In this document: piece by piece, positions 1 through 12,587 of the stretch
How the letters are laid out: every line of letters starts with the position of its first letter
How positions within the stretch are numbered: position 1 is the stretch's first letter
Assembly (NCBI GenBank): GCA_008638375.1
Contig: CM018035.1
Coordinates: 27,406,307 to 27,470,306, forward strand
Reading direction: 5' to 3'
Length of the DNA stretch: 64,000 nt
From: Nyssa sinensis
Lineage: Eukaryota > Streptophyta > Magnoliopsida > Cornales > Nyssaceae
Made by a program: the position numbers and the translations under genes
Notes under the pieces: model-generated
What the model was told of the DNA's origin: nothing
The model's input: only the letters and a program-made list of their open reading frames with translations
Databases searched by the model: none

Positions 1-512
1 GTTAACCTTTATGTGATAAAGTGGTTTATCTCAACCATCAAAGTAGTGGACGCTAGGTTATTGTATTGGTGTATTGGGAATACACTAAACTGGATCACTA
101 TAAGAAATGCATCATTTAGAACTATCACCTTTAATAAGTTTTTTATTCACTATTTATAGTAAGCTCTTAATCTTGAGAGGATAGTGAACTCAAGTTTTGA
201 ATAATGACGACTTTGAGTTACCAATGAGCGAGGTCTTTTAGATCAACACCTCGGTATTTTGGGAAGTCATTATTTAGACTAGTGGGAACACGTATTCTCA
301 AGATATATGTCTGCGTACATTTTTTTTCATACTATCCGGTCCCTCGTACGGGTAGTCCCGGGGTACTCAAAATTGTTTGTAAATTGCATCTTGTGTTTTC
401 AAAATTGTACATCTATCTCACTACAATATGTGTTTGGATTATAAGCCAGTTTTACACGGGTTGACCCGATCTATCTCGGGTCTAGTGTTACATTTTGGGT
501 CGGGGTGTTACA
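1..512 (-). mobile_element. LTR 5'-end fragment, inverted (gypsy-type)
   Basis: The + strand ends in GGGTCGGGGTGTTACA at about 497-512. Its reverse complement, TGTAACACCCCGACCC, is the same LTR start as at 56071. The LTR would therefore begin at 512 and read leftwards out of the window. No coding potential is seen; the short ORF at 282-464 has no recognisable domain. The right boundary rests on the terminal motif only, and no target duplication was found. Confidence 0.5.
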
Positions 513-800
513 ATGGCTATTATCATAGACTACTCGAGAAAGTATGAGCAAGTGGATAAACTCTAAGCTGAGCTAGACAAAACCCGACTCTTATTGGAAC
601 TGCTCAGTCTATTTCCTCTGCCTCAAATAAGAAATTGAATGAGGGTACCAACATATCGAAGCAAAAAAAAATGAGACTGGAGTGGCCTTGAAGGCTGATA
701 TCCATAAGCTGGGTAGAGATTTTGTAGACTACAGGTACCTGGATGTACAAGAAGAAGCTTCTAAAGCTCCACCCCAATCTCATCCTTGTCGTCCTGGACG
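513..800. other. Unassigned stretch between LTR fragments
   Basis: About 290 bp between an inverted LTR start and a direct LTR start. A + strand reading gives a lysine- and glutamate-rich, helix-like peptide with stops. This could be the tail of a decayed element protein, but no family is recognised. Confidence 0.3.
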
Positions 801-1953
801 TGTAACACCCACACCCTGTAAGTTGGGGCTTAGGGCAATGTAATGAAAATGGCAATAAAAAAGTCTTTTAAAAAATCCTTTGGGCACTATAACACGGCAT
901 GAATTGAACTAGGGTTACTGAGACTAACTCATCTTAACCATAAACTCTAACCCTAATCAGGCCATCACTTATGTAGGGTTAAAATTTAACCCAATTATGA
1001 GCAAAACTACCCTAACTTAGGCTAATAAGGTTGAATGATTGACTGTGTCACTAATCCAAGAAAGGAAAACATACATTAAACTGTAACTCCCCAACTTAAT
1101 GGAACGCCCAAGACATAATTATGATTTTGACTATCATATTGTGGGTACAAGGAAATAACATTTGGGAGAATTATACATCAAATACTATAGAAAATATAAA
1201 TAAATACAAAAATATATTCAGGTATACCTACACATACAAGCATGTATATTTATAGATATATATATATATATATACTTACACATAAATATATAAATACCCA
1301 AAAATGATATATACATATATATATATATATGTATACACACACAACTGTGTTAGTGTGACGCATATTTTCATTACATTGTATTAACGAATCCATGAATGTG
1401 TGATGAATCTTGTTAATGCATTGTATGGATAAATTGGATGGCATGTAGGTTATAATTGTGCATGTACATATAACTGTACACTTGCACATGCCATGCCTTA
1501 GATTATGTTAATGAGTTAGGATGGCATGTAGATTATTGCTAGTACATTGTATGGGTGATATTGAATGACATGTAGATATAACTGTACACTTGCACATGCC
1601 ACGCCTTAATTTTGTTCCTTGCATTAGCATTATATTATACTAGCAGTTGAGCTGACCCATTCGTGGGATAACACATTACAGATGATGCTCTCGGCACTTA
1701 AGACTTAAGGAAGTCTTGCAGAGTGGAGGAGACATGAGCTTAGAATGATTTTGGCCCTTGGGGGCATATTTTGAGATGTAAGGGCTTAAGCCCGAAAGAC
1801 ATGTTGAATGCTTTTATTGATTGTGCTTTACATGGATGTACATTGAAGGAAATGAATGTAAGTTTGAATTGAATCCGTTAGATTGTCCTTTATTTTATTT
1901 TCTTTTAGTTTCGTTACTCGCGCCTTAGGTTCGTGGGAATTCGGGGTGTGACA
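801..1953 (+). mobile_element. Gypsy LTR fragment or decayed solo LTR
   Basis: Begins TGTAACACCC at 801 and ends GGGGTGTGACA at 1953. The last 350 bp match the 3' ends of the Element A and Element C LTRs, including the CACATGCCACGCCTTA block, the CCCATTCGTGGGATA block and the TTCGTGGGAATTCGGGG end. Flanking pentamers GGACG and CCTCA do not match, so this is a truncated or rearranged copy. It contains an internal TA-rich stretch (1255-1330) and a ~105-bp imperfect duplication around 1435-1610. Confidence 0.6.
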
Positions 1954-2379
1954 CCTCACCCTTTTGGCCATTTTCCACTTTTTGGGCTTTATGCCTTGTT
2001 TGGCTAGCGCAAAATTCCATTTTGGCTATTTTCGTTATATTTTATTTTCCAGTGCTCTTTTTTTACGAAACGATTTCTTCTGGGGGTTTCGTATTTTAGT
2101 TAGCTTCGATGTCAAAGGCCCCGTGTTGATTATTACTTCTTTGTGATTTCTGTAGTTAGCTAATTCGAATTCTTGTAGGGTTAAAATGACACCATTTCAC
2201 CTAATTAATTGATAATTAGGTTCGGGTATTACACCCTCCTCTCATGACGGGTTTAATTATTTTATTGGTCTATCGTGACCGTCAAGAGATTCTTGATTAA
2301 CTTTCTTAATCATTCTTTATGTCGGTTCTAATTAATAAATAGCAACTAATTATTAATGAATCAGGGTCGGGGTGTTACA
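1954..2379 (-). mobile_element. LTR 5'-end fragment, inverted
   Basis: Reverse complement starts TGTAACACCCCGACCC at 2379. It follows the first ~350 bp of solo LTR Element B (21602 onward) block by block: an ATTAATAATT-type AT-rich run, then the block around CGGTC-CATAGACC-ATTAAATAATTAAA, then GAATTAGCTAAC. It abuts the 3' end of the preceding LTR directly, giving a tail-to-tail junction at 1953/1954. Confidence 0.6.
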
Positions 2380-3390
2380 GCTAAGGAGCATTCGAGATAG
2401 ATTAATTAGCTAATCATTAAGCTAAGGTGAATAAGCCTGAACCTTGAAATGAATATTATTTCCATTAGCTGTAGTTTTTTACAACTTTATAATAGTTTTC
2501 AGACTACTGTGTTAAATATTTGAATTTCATACTTTTAAGGAGAATCTCTTAAAATGTTTTAAATAGCATGGATAGCTTAAAGAAGGTTTGCAATCATGTT
2601 TTAGTAAAGTTTTACGTGCCATACTAAACCCTTTCAGGGGTCAAGAGTCGATAAATTGCTAGAAGTCTTTTATAAGCATGACTCGGTTGAGAGTTAGAAT
2701 CCGGTAAACTATGTAAATCTAGAGCTCTAAATTACATTAAGGTTTCCAAGGTGAAAACTCAAGGTCCACAAGGGATAAAGCTTAGAGATGTTAGGAATAT
2801 ATTATTTTATCAGCCTCAATTTTATGTTTACCATGATTTACCTAGCAAAAGCTCTTGCATGATTTTAGTATATACATATCTTGCAACTCTTAATAGCTTA
2901 TACATGTTTTATAAAAGCTAGTAGCTTTCAATACAATTTTTTTTCTACTATAATTTATAAAGTATTATGTAAAAGTGTTTTAGAAAACCCATGATAGGAA
3001 ACTTGACTTACTCACGAGCCTTTCAGAAGCTTACAGGGTTTTATCTTGTATTTTTCAGGTTAAAGGCCAAATACTTCAGTGTAAGAAGATAGACCTTAGA
3101 TTACAACCATTTTCTAGAGAAGACTCTGGCTTTTGATTAACATAGTTATGTCTTGTATTAGAATGCCAAGAGAAATTTTTATGGATTGTAATACTTAAAC
3201 ATCAATGTGATGTAATAAACCAGAACTTACTTTATGTTATGTCATGCTTTATTTCCGTTACTATGTATAATTATAAATGCATAGATTTTATGAACTAGTC
3301 AAGAAGACTATGGTTGGACACATCATCAATATGTTACAAAATGGTTAGTATAGTGGCGAAGTTCCTAACTGGTCGGTTATTATTCCTAAT
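2380..3390 (+). mobile_element. LTR 3' portion, interrupted by CACTA-1
   Basis: Non-coding. It contains the pattern seen near the 3' end of other LTRs here (TTACTCAC...GAAGCTTACAGGG...TTTTTCAGG at about 3010-3060, compare 59150-59205). It stops at the AAT target of CACTA-1. The remaining ~30 bp of this LTR lie at 13083-13114. The 5' boundary at 2380 is only where the inverted fragment ends. Confidence 0.5.
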
Positions 3391-3404
3391 CACTGTAGGA
3401 AAAG
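3391..3404 (+). repeat. CACTA-1 left terminal inverted repeat
   Basis: CACTGTAGGAAAAG. The CACTA core differs at position 5 (CACTG), as seen in many plant CACTA ends. It pairs with 13069-13082. Confidence 0.9.
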
Positions 3405-3722
3405 TAACTTTTTGCGACGCACATTATTAGCAACGCGTAATAGGCGTTGCAAAAGGTGCTTTTTAGCGACGCACACACGTGTGTCGCTAAAATTAGTAAA
3501 AAAAGTAATAAAAAACTAGTTTCCCAAAAATAGGCGCGAACCTAACCGCGACGTACAAGTGGCCATTAGCGACTCCCTTATGCGTCAGTAATAGTTAATA
3601 CTTTTAGCGACGTGCACGCGTTCGTCGTGAATAATATGAGTAAATTAAACGCTGTCGTTTTAAGTCAATTTAGTGACGCTCGAATTCTTATTAGCGACGC
3701 ACGGTGTGCGTCGCTAATAAGT
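3405..3722. repeat. CACTA-1 left subterminal repeats
   Basis: Multiple direct and inverted copies of TAGCGACGCAC and GTGCGTCGCTAA, for example at 3413-3425, 3460-3490 and 3690-3719. Some are arranged as head-to-head palindromes. In En/Spm, subterminal repeats of this kind are the TNPA binding sites; a similar role here is inferred. Confidence 0.85.
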
Positions 3723-3769
3723 CCTTATATCTCAAATCCCTAATTCGATCTCTTTCTCTCCCAGACCCT

Positions 3770-3877
3770 CAATCTCTCTCTCTCTCTCTCAAACGCTCTT
3801 TCTCGTTCTTTCTGTGTATCGATCTCCACTCTCTCTCTCTCTCTCAGACGCTCTTTCTCATTCTTTCTGTGTATCGA

Positions 3878-3918
<41 letters not shown>
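3770..3918 (+). repeat. CT-rich leader of the CACTA-1 transposase gene
   Basis: Long (CT)n tracts separated by a repeated unit containing CGCTCTTTCTC and TTTCTGTGTATCGATCTCC. Open frames across it on both strands are low-complexity artefacts. Its position before the intron at 4086 suggests 5' UTR or promoter-proximal sequence. A CT-rich stretch is also present near 50100-50160 in CACTA-2, on the opposite strand. Confidence 0.55.
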
Positions 3919-3921
<3 letters not shown>

Positions 3922-4085
3922 GATCTCCCTCCATGGCCGATTGACGAAGATCGCCGCCGCCATAACTGCCGATAGCACTAGCCCACAGATCTTCTTCTCC
4001 TATCCCCTCTCGATCGGTTGTGCCCCCATTCATCTTTTCCTCTCGATCTCTTCATCTTCGATCTCTCTGTCGATCTCAGCATTAG

Positions 4086-5628
4086 GTATGTTGAAACTTC
4101 TTCTTTTCTCTTTTTCCTTTTTTTTTTTTTTTGCCTTTTTTGTTGTCTAAAATATTTCAACAAACATATAAAAATACAAACCGTATAAATGGGTATGTGT
4201 TCAATATTTTCATAAAGCATGACAATTTTATCTGCTGATTAATGGGAGTAAGGTTTTTTTTTTTAGAAAATCTCTTAGATTAGATAGCCATTCTTTGCAT
4301 TTGTGTTTTAGTGTATTAGTTGGAAAAAAATTAGTGTTGTGCATGTATGTTGGAAGTCTTGAGATGTGGTTTGATTAATTTAGAACTTAACTGTTCTAAT
4401 GTGATGTGATAGGATTTAACACACATAATGTTACTGAACTATTTTTTTTATTTTTGGAATTTTGTTGTATAATTTTTTCCCTAATTTTTTTTCCAGTTTG
4501 GTATATACCATGTTGACCAGGCAAAATGTTGTTATTCTCCATAGAATATGTAGAAATTTAACCATTCAATCTATTAAATGAGTGTTTGGAGCTTTCTAAA
4601 TTCAAAAAAATTACTTTTGATAGAAATACCATATATAAAGATGATACATATTTTGGTGAGCCTTCAACATTTCATCAGCATTTAGTAGCACTAGTCACTT
4701 CTTAGACCATGATTACCGTAGAGATTATTTTATTTGGACAAATACTTTTCGGATATCTGTGAACAATTCTGAGTTCTTCATGGACGCACAACTTTCTCTA
4801 ATCTCTTATTATAGTTTTGTCTGCAAAATGAAAATTATACGATAAGCCTTCACTTTGTAGATCATGTCCTGTAATGAAAAAAAAAATGGCAACCTTGGAA
4901 AGTGCATATTTGACGTCTATATTTAGGTAGATATTCACATAGTACTACAATGGTCATTGGCAAGGACTTAAGTTTTGATAAAAATTAATAAAGAAAGAGA
5001 AGGGACAATCTCTTACTTATAATTTGTAAAACCCGACATTGGCTCATGACTGGGGTGAAGAATCTACTCTCGCCCTGCTCTGCCATGTCCTGAATATATA
5101 TATTTAAATTAGCTCGAATGTCATATTCTTGTATTAGTAGTGTTTGTAACTAAATAATCATGTAACTCAATGTATAATTGCATTCATGTAAGCCTAGCCC
5201 CGTTCGGGAGTCATTTTCATCACATGTGAATCTTGTCGCAAAATTTATTCGTGATTAGAATCGTGTGCATGAAAATCGATTCTTGAATTGTCCAAAGAGG
5301 ACAGTTCGGGAATACATAAATCTGCATTGCAATCAATAGCTTCTCATGCTTGAATATTCCACTATGACAAAATTTCAGCATGGTCAACTATTGTTCTCTA
5401 GGTATATATTTAGGCGTGCTAACGTTTATCTCATATATTTGGAGAACCATGGGGAGATGCTGCCGAAATTTTGTCCAAGTGGAATCAAGCATTTGATTTG
5501 CTGTTGATTGCAATGTAGATTGTGCATTCACGAATGGGATAGGACCACCTTACCCTTTAGAGAGAAGTTGGAGGTGATAGGATTCATGTTTCATATTTAT
5601 AATGAGTACCATTTTTGACTTGTATTAG
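4086..5628 (+). other. Probable 5'-UTR intron of the CACTA-1 transposase gene
   Basis: Donor ATTAG|GTATGT at 4086 and acceptor TTGTATTAG at 5628, ten bases before the ATG at 5639. The interior is AT-rich with no domain. This is a splice inference from motifs only. Confidence 0.4.
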
Positions 5629-5638
5629 GTAGACGAAA

Positions 5639-8600
5639 ATGGATAAAAGTTGGATGGACTTGAGGGGCAGGCATTTGGCAGGGTATGTGAAAGGGATCAA
5701 AGATTTTATTGAGTTTGCTCATGCATCTATAGATAGGAGAAATAGGATAAGATGTCCATGTAAGAGGTGAAATAATAGGGATTATATGCACATAGATGAG
5801 GTCAAAGAGCACCTACTCCAACACGGGATGGACAAGAGGTATACGTGTTGGGAATTTCACGGGGAACACCGTGATGTGCGAGTGGTATTCGAGGATGAAG
5901 AAGAAGACGACGACGATGACTTTGGTGATAATATTTGGGTTGGTTACGAAGGCTTGCCACAAATGCTAGCAGACTTGTAGGGGGCTACAACTGGGCGAGT
6001 AGTCACAGGAGTGACACAGGACAATCAGAAGTGTTTGAGTCCTTGTTGAAGGAAGCAAGGCAGCCGTTATATCTAGGTTGTGATAAGTTTTCGAAACTGG
6101 ACTTTCTCATGAAACTCTTTCATATTAAGACCATTAACCGATGGAGTAACAAATCATTTAATATGGTCATTGAATTGATTAAAGCAGCGTTTTCTACTGG
6201 GGAGACCTTTCCAAAATCATATTACGAGGCGAAAAGAATATTAAGAGATTTGGGCCTTGGGTATATTCCCATACATGCTTGCAAAAATGATTGCATGTTA
6301 TTTTGGAAGGAGACTGAACAATGTAAGGAGTGTACGGTGTACCACGAACCTAGGTACAAGCTGAATGAAGGAAAGAACAAGACAATTTCGCACAAGGTGC
6401 TGAGATATTTTCCCTTAAAACCTAGACTAAAAAGGTTATACATGTCTCAAAAAATAGCAAAAGATATGCGGTGGCATAAGGAGAAGCGTGTTGCTGAGGA
6501 AAATGTATGTAGGCATCCGGAAGATTCTCAAACTTGGGTCGAGTTTGATACAAATCACGAATGGTTTGCAAATGAGGCGGGTAACGTACGACTTGGGCTG
6601 GCTAGCGACGGTTTCAATCCATTCGGTGACATGAGGAATGCCTACAGTATGTGGTTGGTGCCTACAGCATGTGGTCGATGTTGCTTGCGCCTTATAACTT
6701 GCCACCATAGAAATGTATGAAAGAACCATTTATCTTCATGTCGTTGCTTATTCCAGGGCCAAAGTCTCCTGGTAATGAAATTGATGTACTTGCGTCCTTT
6801 AGTGGATGAGTTAAAGGAATTATGGGAGGTGGGAGTGGAGGCATACGACGTCTCTAAGAACGAGACATTTGAATTGCATGCAGCGTTACTGTGGACCATA
6901 AATGACTTTCCAGCATACGAAACTTGTTTGGGTGGAGCACTAAGGGGTATCTGGCATGTCCGGTTTGCAATAAGGATGCATGTTCCCTACATTTATCCAA
7001 TGGAAAGAAGATATGCTATATGTGACATCGTCATTTTCTATTGCCATCACATGGCTGGCGAAATCGGCAGAAGCATCTGTTTGATGGAAAAATTGAGCGC
7101 AGATTGTCACGTCCATTGTTGTTTGGCAAAGACGTGTTGACGCAATTGGCACTCATCCAACCAGTGAGGTTTGGGAAGATACCGGGTACTAAGAAGAGGA
7201 AGCGTACTAGTGTGGAGTTAAATTGGATGAAGAAGAGCATATTTTTTGATTTACCATACTGGAAGACCCTTAAATTGAGGCACAATTTGGATGTTATACA
7301 CATCGAGAAGAACATTTGTGATAATGTGTTGGAAACTTTAATGAACATTAAAGGGAAGACGAAGGACACTGTTAAAGCCCGGTTGGATCTGCAAGAGTTG
7401 GAAATATGGAAAGAGCTGTGCCTAATGCGTAGTAGTGATAAATATATCGTGCCTCCTGCATAATATACGTTATCATCCGTAGAGCGAATGACAATTTGCG
7501 AGTGGTTTAAATCGGTGAAGTTTCCAAATGGATACGCATCAAATATATCTCGGTGTGTAAATGTTATAGATGGGAAGATATCCAGATTGAAGAGTCATGA
7601 CTGCCATGTCCTTTTACAACGACTTCTTCCGGTTGCACTACATGGATATCTCACCAATGACATATCAACTACATTGACTGAGCTGGGCTGCTTCTTTAGA
7701 GAATTATATGCGAAGACGTTGAATTTGGAAGTACTGAAAAAGCTCGAAAGGGATGTTGTTGTGATCCTCTGCAAGTTGGAAAAGATTTTCCCTCCACCTT
7801 TCTTTGATGTAATGGTCCACCTAGCTGTGCATTTACCTTATGAGGCAAAAATTGGCGGACCTGTCCAATACCGTTGGATGTATCCAATAGAAAGGTACAT
7901 TTAATTTGTGACATGAATTGTGTTATCTATCCATCCTAACTATTTTAATGTATAACTGATTAATTATTAAAACAGATATTTGCACACATTGAAGCAATAT
8001 GTGTGTAACAAAGCACGACCGAAAATGTCAATTGCTGAGGCTTACGTTGATATTGAGATAAGGTTTAATCGACAACGTGCTCAACAACTGCGATGAGACA
8101 TTGCCATATTTTAAGTAGGTTTATTAAAATCATTGCAATACTATGTTAGTACATAAATGTAAGTTACAGATAGCATATCTTATCTTATGTAGTGAGCATA
8201 CGATCGAGCTTCAGAGAGAACATGTATCAAGTTCTGATCTAGAGCAAAGACAACAAAATTTGTTTCCAAAGTGGTTCGGAGAACATGTAAGACAAGGTTT
8301 CAATTACTTGTAATTGTATTACTTTATGCATTTGTATTCAATTAATTCTGTACTTGTATTGAATTAATAGATGAAGCTATTATGCCACCAACAATCTCCT
8401 GAGGCATACGATCAATTATATTCCTTGGCATGTGGTCTTGATCAAAGGATATCCTGCTACACCGGTTTAATTCTTGATGGTGTTCGATTTCACACGAGGG
8501 AACGTGAGCTCAATCGGCGAACAAAAAATAGCGGGGTCCTTGTTCAGGAAGATGGTGACACAAGACAAACTGTAGAGTACTATGGTGTTTTACAAGACAT

Positions 8601-9135
8601 CATACAGTTATATTATTGCTACGATTATTTTGTGTATATTTTTAAATATGATTGGTGGGATGTAAGTAATAAGAAGACTGGAATGCAGATCGATAAACAC
8701 TTCATAAGTGTTAATACGTCACATACGACATTTAAAGATGATCCGTATGTTTTGGCATTGGTTGCAAAATAAGTTTTCTATTTGAAGGACACAAAAATAA
8801 GAGGTGATTGGCATGTTGTCCAAAAAATAAAAACTAGAAATGTTTATGATGTCCTAGAAGTTGGCGAGGGAGATGAAGAGTTGGAGAGGATTGAGGAAGC
8901 ATTATAAGAAGAGTCTCAAACTGCCTACGATGGTGTTGTCCGGCATGATCAGGAAGATGTTACTTCGTATCGGTTGAATAGAACTGATGTAGAACTAGAT
9001 CATGCCGTAGCTTCCGACCTCACCAATACCACACAATTGGATCCGAGGGATGCAACGTTCATTAATGATGAGACATTGTTAGAGTATTGTACCGAGAATG
9101 AAGAAAATTCAAGTTCAGGTGATGATACAGACTGA
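5639..9135 (+). pseudogene. TNP2/TNPD-type CACTA transposase, broken
   Basis: This is the catalytic CACTA transposase lineage. The visible order is: a transposase-associated N-terminal domain from ATG 5639 (MDKSWMDLRG...); the TNP2/Transposase_21 core at about 6030-7440, with the stretch FGDMRNAYSMW near 6630 and HIEKNICDN near 7305; a DUF4218-like region at 7480-7900; then spliced exons near 7976-8095 and 8190-8290; then a DUF4216-like region at 8371-8800; and an acidic C-terminus ending at TGA 9133-9135. Breaks: an in-frame TGA at 5768-5770 where a cysteine is expected; frameshifts near 5970-6030 and 6780; a small direct duplication (CCTACAGTATGTGG / CCTACAGCATGTGG) near 6640-6675; and further stops near 6707 and 7020. 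It is non-functional as read. Exon borders after 7900 are estimates. Confidence 0.85.
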
Positions 9136-9284
9136 GATGAATAATTGTAATAGGTGTTACATGTGTTAGGATCAAGTGTAATGGATTGTCAATTTTATAA
9201 TGTAATGGATATTCAATTTTATGATGTAATGGATTTTAATTTTTATGATGTAATGGAATTTACTTTTAAACTTTCTTTTTAGAT

Positions 9285-10736
9285 ATGGTTGGACCAGGCT
9301 CACGCAGACGCACAGCCCCGGCGGACCCATCAACCCCTTCCCCTTCCTCTGCAAGGTCGATCGATCCTGCCATTAATGGTATGCATAGTTCTACTTTGTA
9401 TTAATGATTATATAAATATGGTACTAATTGTTTCTATTTTATTTTTTCTAAAGCTTCGGCCACCTCCTCTAGATGAGGGTGCGGTAGGTCGAAGAATCGA
9501 AGTTTGTAGGCACAGATGGAGGCAGCAGGGGGCTCGCGACTTTGGATTGAGCTACCTGAGGGCTTGCTAAAGCCCGTTGGTGGGTGGGTACATCAGTTCA
9601 CCACAGAGGTCGGCATCATTTGTAGACTACACGCCCCACTCCATATTAGTGACTGGAGTCTCATCACTAAGAAGGAGCGACGGGATATTCATGCGCATAT
9701 CCTAGTATGTCTTTTATTATTGTGTTGAACTAAATTTTAACATATCGAATGCTGTAATGCTTTGACAATGACATGCTTTACAGGAGAAGTTTGACATCGA
9801 TCTCCACCTGCCTCACGTAGCGAAGGTAGTGGACCGTTATCTGGGAGTCCGTTTCAGGGACTATCGACATCGACTCCAAATGCACTACGAGGCGGAGGTG
9901 GTAGTCGATAGAAAGCCTCGTGATAGACCCTACAAGGGGGGTCACGGTGGAGGATTGGATGTTACTGTGCGACCAGTTCGCTAGTGATCCATTCTAGGTA
10001 AAAATTGTCAAAATTACTTTTGTTGTCTGATAGATCATTATCATTTATACTAACTTTCTTTGTTTTGGCCAAGTGTAGGAACTGAGCAGGAAAAATAGCG
10101 AGAGCAAAAGCAAGCAAAAGGTGACCCACTGTGGTGGATCACGTTCTTTTGTATAGTATAGGCATGATATGTTAAGTTAATAAATGTATCAAGTTCTTAC
10201 TGTATAATCTATTCGTGAAATCAATCTTCACAAGCTACTATTTATTTGCTCCAGCAAGACCAAGAGACCGGTGCACCACCCAGCAGCAATGATTTGTGGC
10301 ACAGGACACACTACAACCCCGAGAAGGGTTGGACTAGGCCTGAAGCACAGCGGCTTTATGTAAGTTTTTATGTAACTTGCCATAGTATTACTAATTTAAT
10401 ATTAAGCTAAAGTTATAAAATTAGTAACATATATTTATGTTTTTATAAGAAGAGATGGTCCACCTGCGTGCTCAACCGACAGTTGAGGGTCAGGATCCGC
10501 CTTCCGATGACCAGATACGGGAGACTGTTCTGGGCAAGAGGCGTGGCTATGTACGTGGCTTAGGGACTCGGATGGCACCAATGACATCATCCTCTACCAT
10601 CGAGAGTGATGTTAGGGCACACGCAGCCACTGAGACAATTCAACGAGAGAATGCAGAGCTGTGGCAGAAGGTGATGGCGCTTGAGGAACGATATTCCCAG
10701 CTACAGGCTCTTGTGCAAACGATGCTCAGCCAGTAG
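9285..10736 (+). pseudogene. TNPA-like protein (Transposase_24, PF03004 type), broken
   Basis: This resembles the En/Spm TNPA-type accessory DNA-binding protein. Inferred exons: 9285-9378 (MVGPGSRRRTAP..., donor GTATGC), 9454-9704 (contains IELPEGLLKPVGGWVHQF and GIICRLHAPL), 9784-~9999 (contains EKFDIDLHLPHV and RYLGVRFRDYRHR), ~10080-10155, 10256-10360 and 10451-10736. The last exon has a basic stretch (GKRRGYVRGLG) and then a C-terminal coiled coil (ENAELWQKVMALEERYSQL), typical of the family. Defects: in-frame TGA near 9474 and TAG near 9507, and one extra G in the G-run near 9937 that shifts the frame. It follows the TNP2 gene by ~150 bp in the same orientation. Confidence 0.78.
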
Positions 10737-10829
10737 GGTGGCTCTGCTCAACCTTGGTATGTTTTAAAAATTATATACTTTGGTGGATTTATTATTTATA
10801 GAAAATGTTACGTAAAAATAAAAAAATAT

Positions 10830-12135
10830 AGTTGCACGAACTTATTTAATTTCATCGGCTCCAAAAAGGCCCATTTTGGGGTTTTGACGGACCAAAATGT
10901 TGGATATCAAGCCTACCAACCCCAAAACTCTATCACACACCTCACAAATAATAAAATAGACTTGCACGAACTTACGGCACTCGGTTCGGATCACCGGTTT
11001 GGAACTTACGCAAGTTTCTGCTCTAAAAAGGCCAATTTTTGAGTTTTTACAGACTAAAACATCATATATTGGCCTAACTATCCTAAAACCCCATAACACA
11101 CCTCAAAAATGATAAAATAGACTTGCACGAACTTATTGCACTCGGTTCGGATCACCGATTTGAAACTTGTGCAAGTTTTTGATCCAAAAAGGCCCATTTT
11201 GGGGTTTGACAAACTACAACACCAGATATCAGCCTAACTATCCTAAAATCCCATCACACACCTCAAAAATGATAAAATAGACTTGAACGAACTTACGGCA
11301 CTTGGTTCGGATCATCGGTTTGAAACTTATACAAGTTTCTACTCCAAAAAGGCCTATTTTGGGGTTTTGAAGGACCAAAATGTTGGATATCGGCCTACCG
11401 ACCCATAAACTCCATCAAACACCTCACAAATGATAAAATATACTTGCACAAACTTACGGCACTCGGTTCGGATCACTGGTGTGAAACTTATGCAAGTTTT
11501 TGCTTCGAAAAGGCCCATTTTCGGGTTTTGACGGACTAAAACATCGGATATCGGCCTAAATATCCTAAAACCCCATCACACACCTCAAAAATGATAAAAT
11601 AGACTTGCATGAACTTACGGCACTCGGTTCGGATCACCGGTTTGAAACTTATGCAAGTTTCTACTCCAAAAATGCCCATTTTGGGGTTTTAACGGACCAA
11701 AATGCTGGATATCGGCCTAACTACCTTGAAACTCCATCACACACCTCAAAAATGATAAAATAGACTTACACAAACTTACGGCACTCGGTTCGGATCACCG
11801 GTTTAAAACTTACGCAAGTTTCTACTCCAAAAAAGCGCATTTTGGGGTTTTGACGGACCAAAATGCCGAATATCGGCCTACCAACCCCAAAACCCCTTCA
11901 CACACCTCACAAATGATAAAATAGACTTGCACGAACTTACGGCACTTGATTCAGATTAACGGTTTGAAACTTATGCAAGTTTTTGCTCTGAAAAGACGGG
12001 TTTTGTGGTTTTCACGGACCAAAATACCAGATATCCGCCTAACTATCTCGATACCCCATCACACAACTCACAAATGAAAAAATAGACTACCAAAAATTTA
12101 GGAAAATCAGTTCGGATTAGTGGTTTGCAACTTAT
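10830..12135 (+). repeat. Tandem array, ~160-bp unit, about 8 copies, inside CACTA-1
   Basis: The unit runs from GACTTGCACGAACTTACGGC through CTCGGTTCGGATCACCGGTT, a CAAAAAGGCCCATTTTGGGG block and CACACCTCACAAATGATAAA. Copies begin near 10960, 11120, 11280, 11440, 11600, 11762 and 11922, with a partial copy before and a decayed one near 12080. Copies differ by scattered substitutions. It lies just downstream of the TNPA-like stop codon and has no coding potential. Confidence 0.9.
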
Positions 12136-12587
12136 GCTACTTTAGGCCGTTTTTACTATTTATGCATAGAAAAAAACAATATATTCACTTTGCATATATA
12201 TATATATATATATATTTAATAAGTGTTCTAATATATATCATTTGATCTTTATTTCAGATTGGTCGGGATTATTGTGCCGGGGTCTTTAGGTCTTGCATCG
12301 GGACTGACTATTTTTATCTGTTTTTTTTTTCATCGACATCTGTTGTTACATTTTTTGAGACAATTTTTTATTTTTGTATTTATTCTTAAATTGTACTATT
12401 ACAAATGTAACTAATTAATTAGCATAATATATATATATATATATATATGAATGTATTTTTCTTTTTCAATATATATTCATTTCAAAATGTTTGGATTTTA
12501 CTATATATCAAGATGATTGATACAAGTTTAAATAAGAATAAAACAATAAATAAAACAAATAATGTAGGAAAAATAAATAAATAAACT
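12136..12587. other. AT-rich filler in CACTA-1
   Basis: No gene seen. Contains (TA)n runs near 12196-12215 and 12426-12447. A short TTTCAG acceptor-like site near 12255, followed by ATTGGTCGGG, may be a terminal exon or 3' UTR of the TNPA-like gene. Confidence 0.3.

Noticed and set aside
3704..4150. 148-residue Ser/Leu-rich ORF and the antisense Arg/Glu-rich ORF
   Set aside because: Both are translations of (CT)n/(GA)n microsatellite in the CACTA-1 leader.
5786..6720. Two separate host genes (64 and 261 residues) suggested by open frames
   Set aside because: They are adjacent pieces of one broken TNP2 transposase within CACTA-1, joined by a frameshift.
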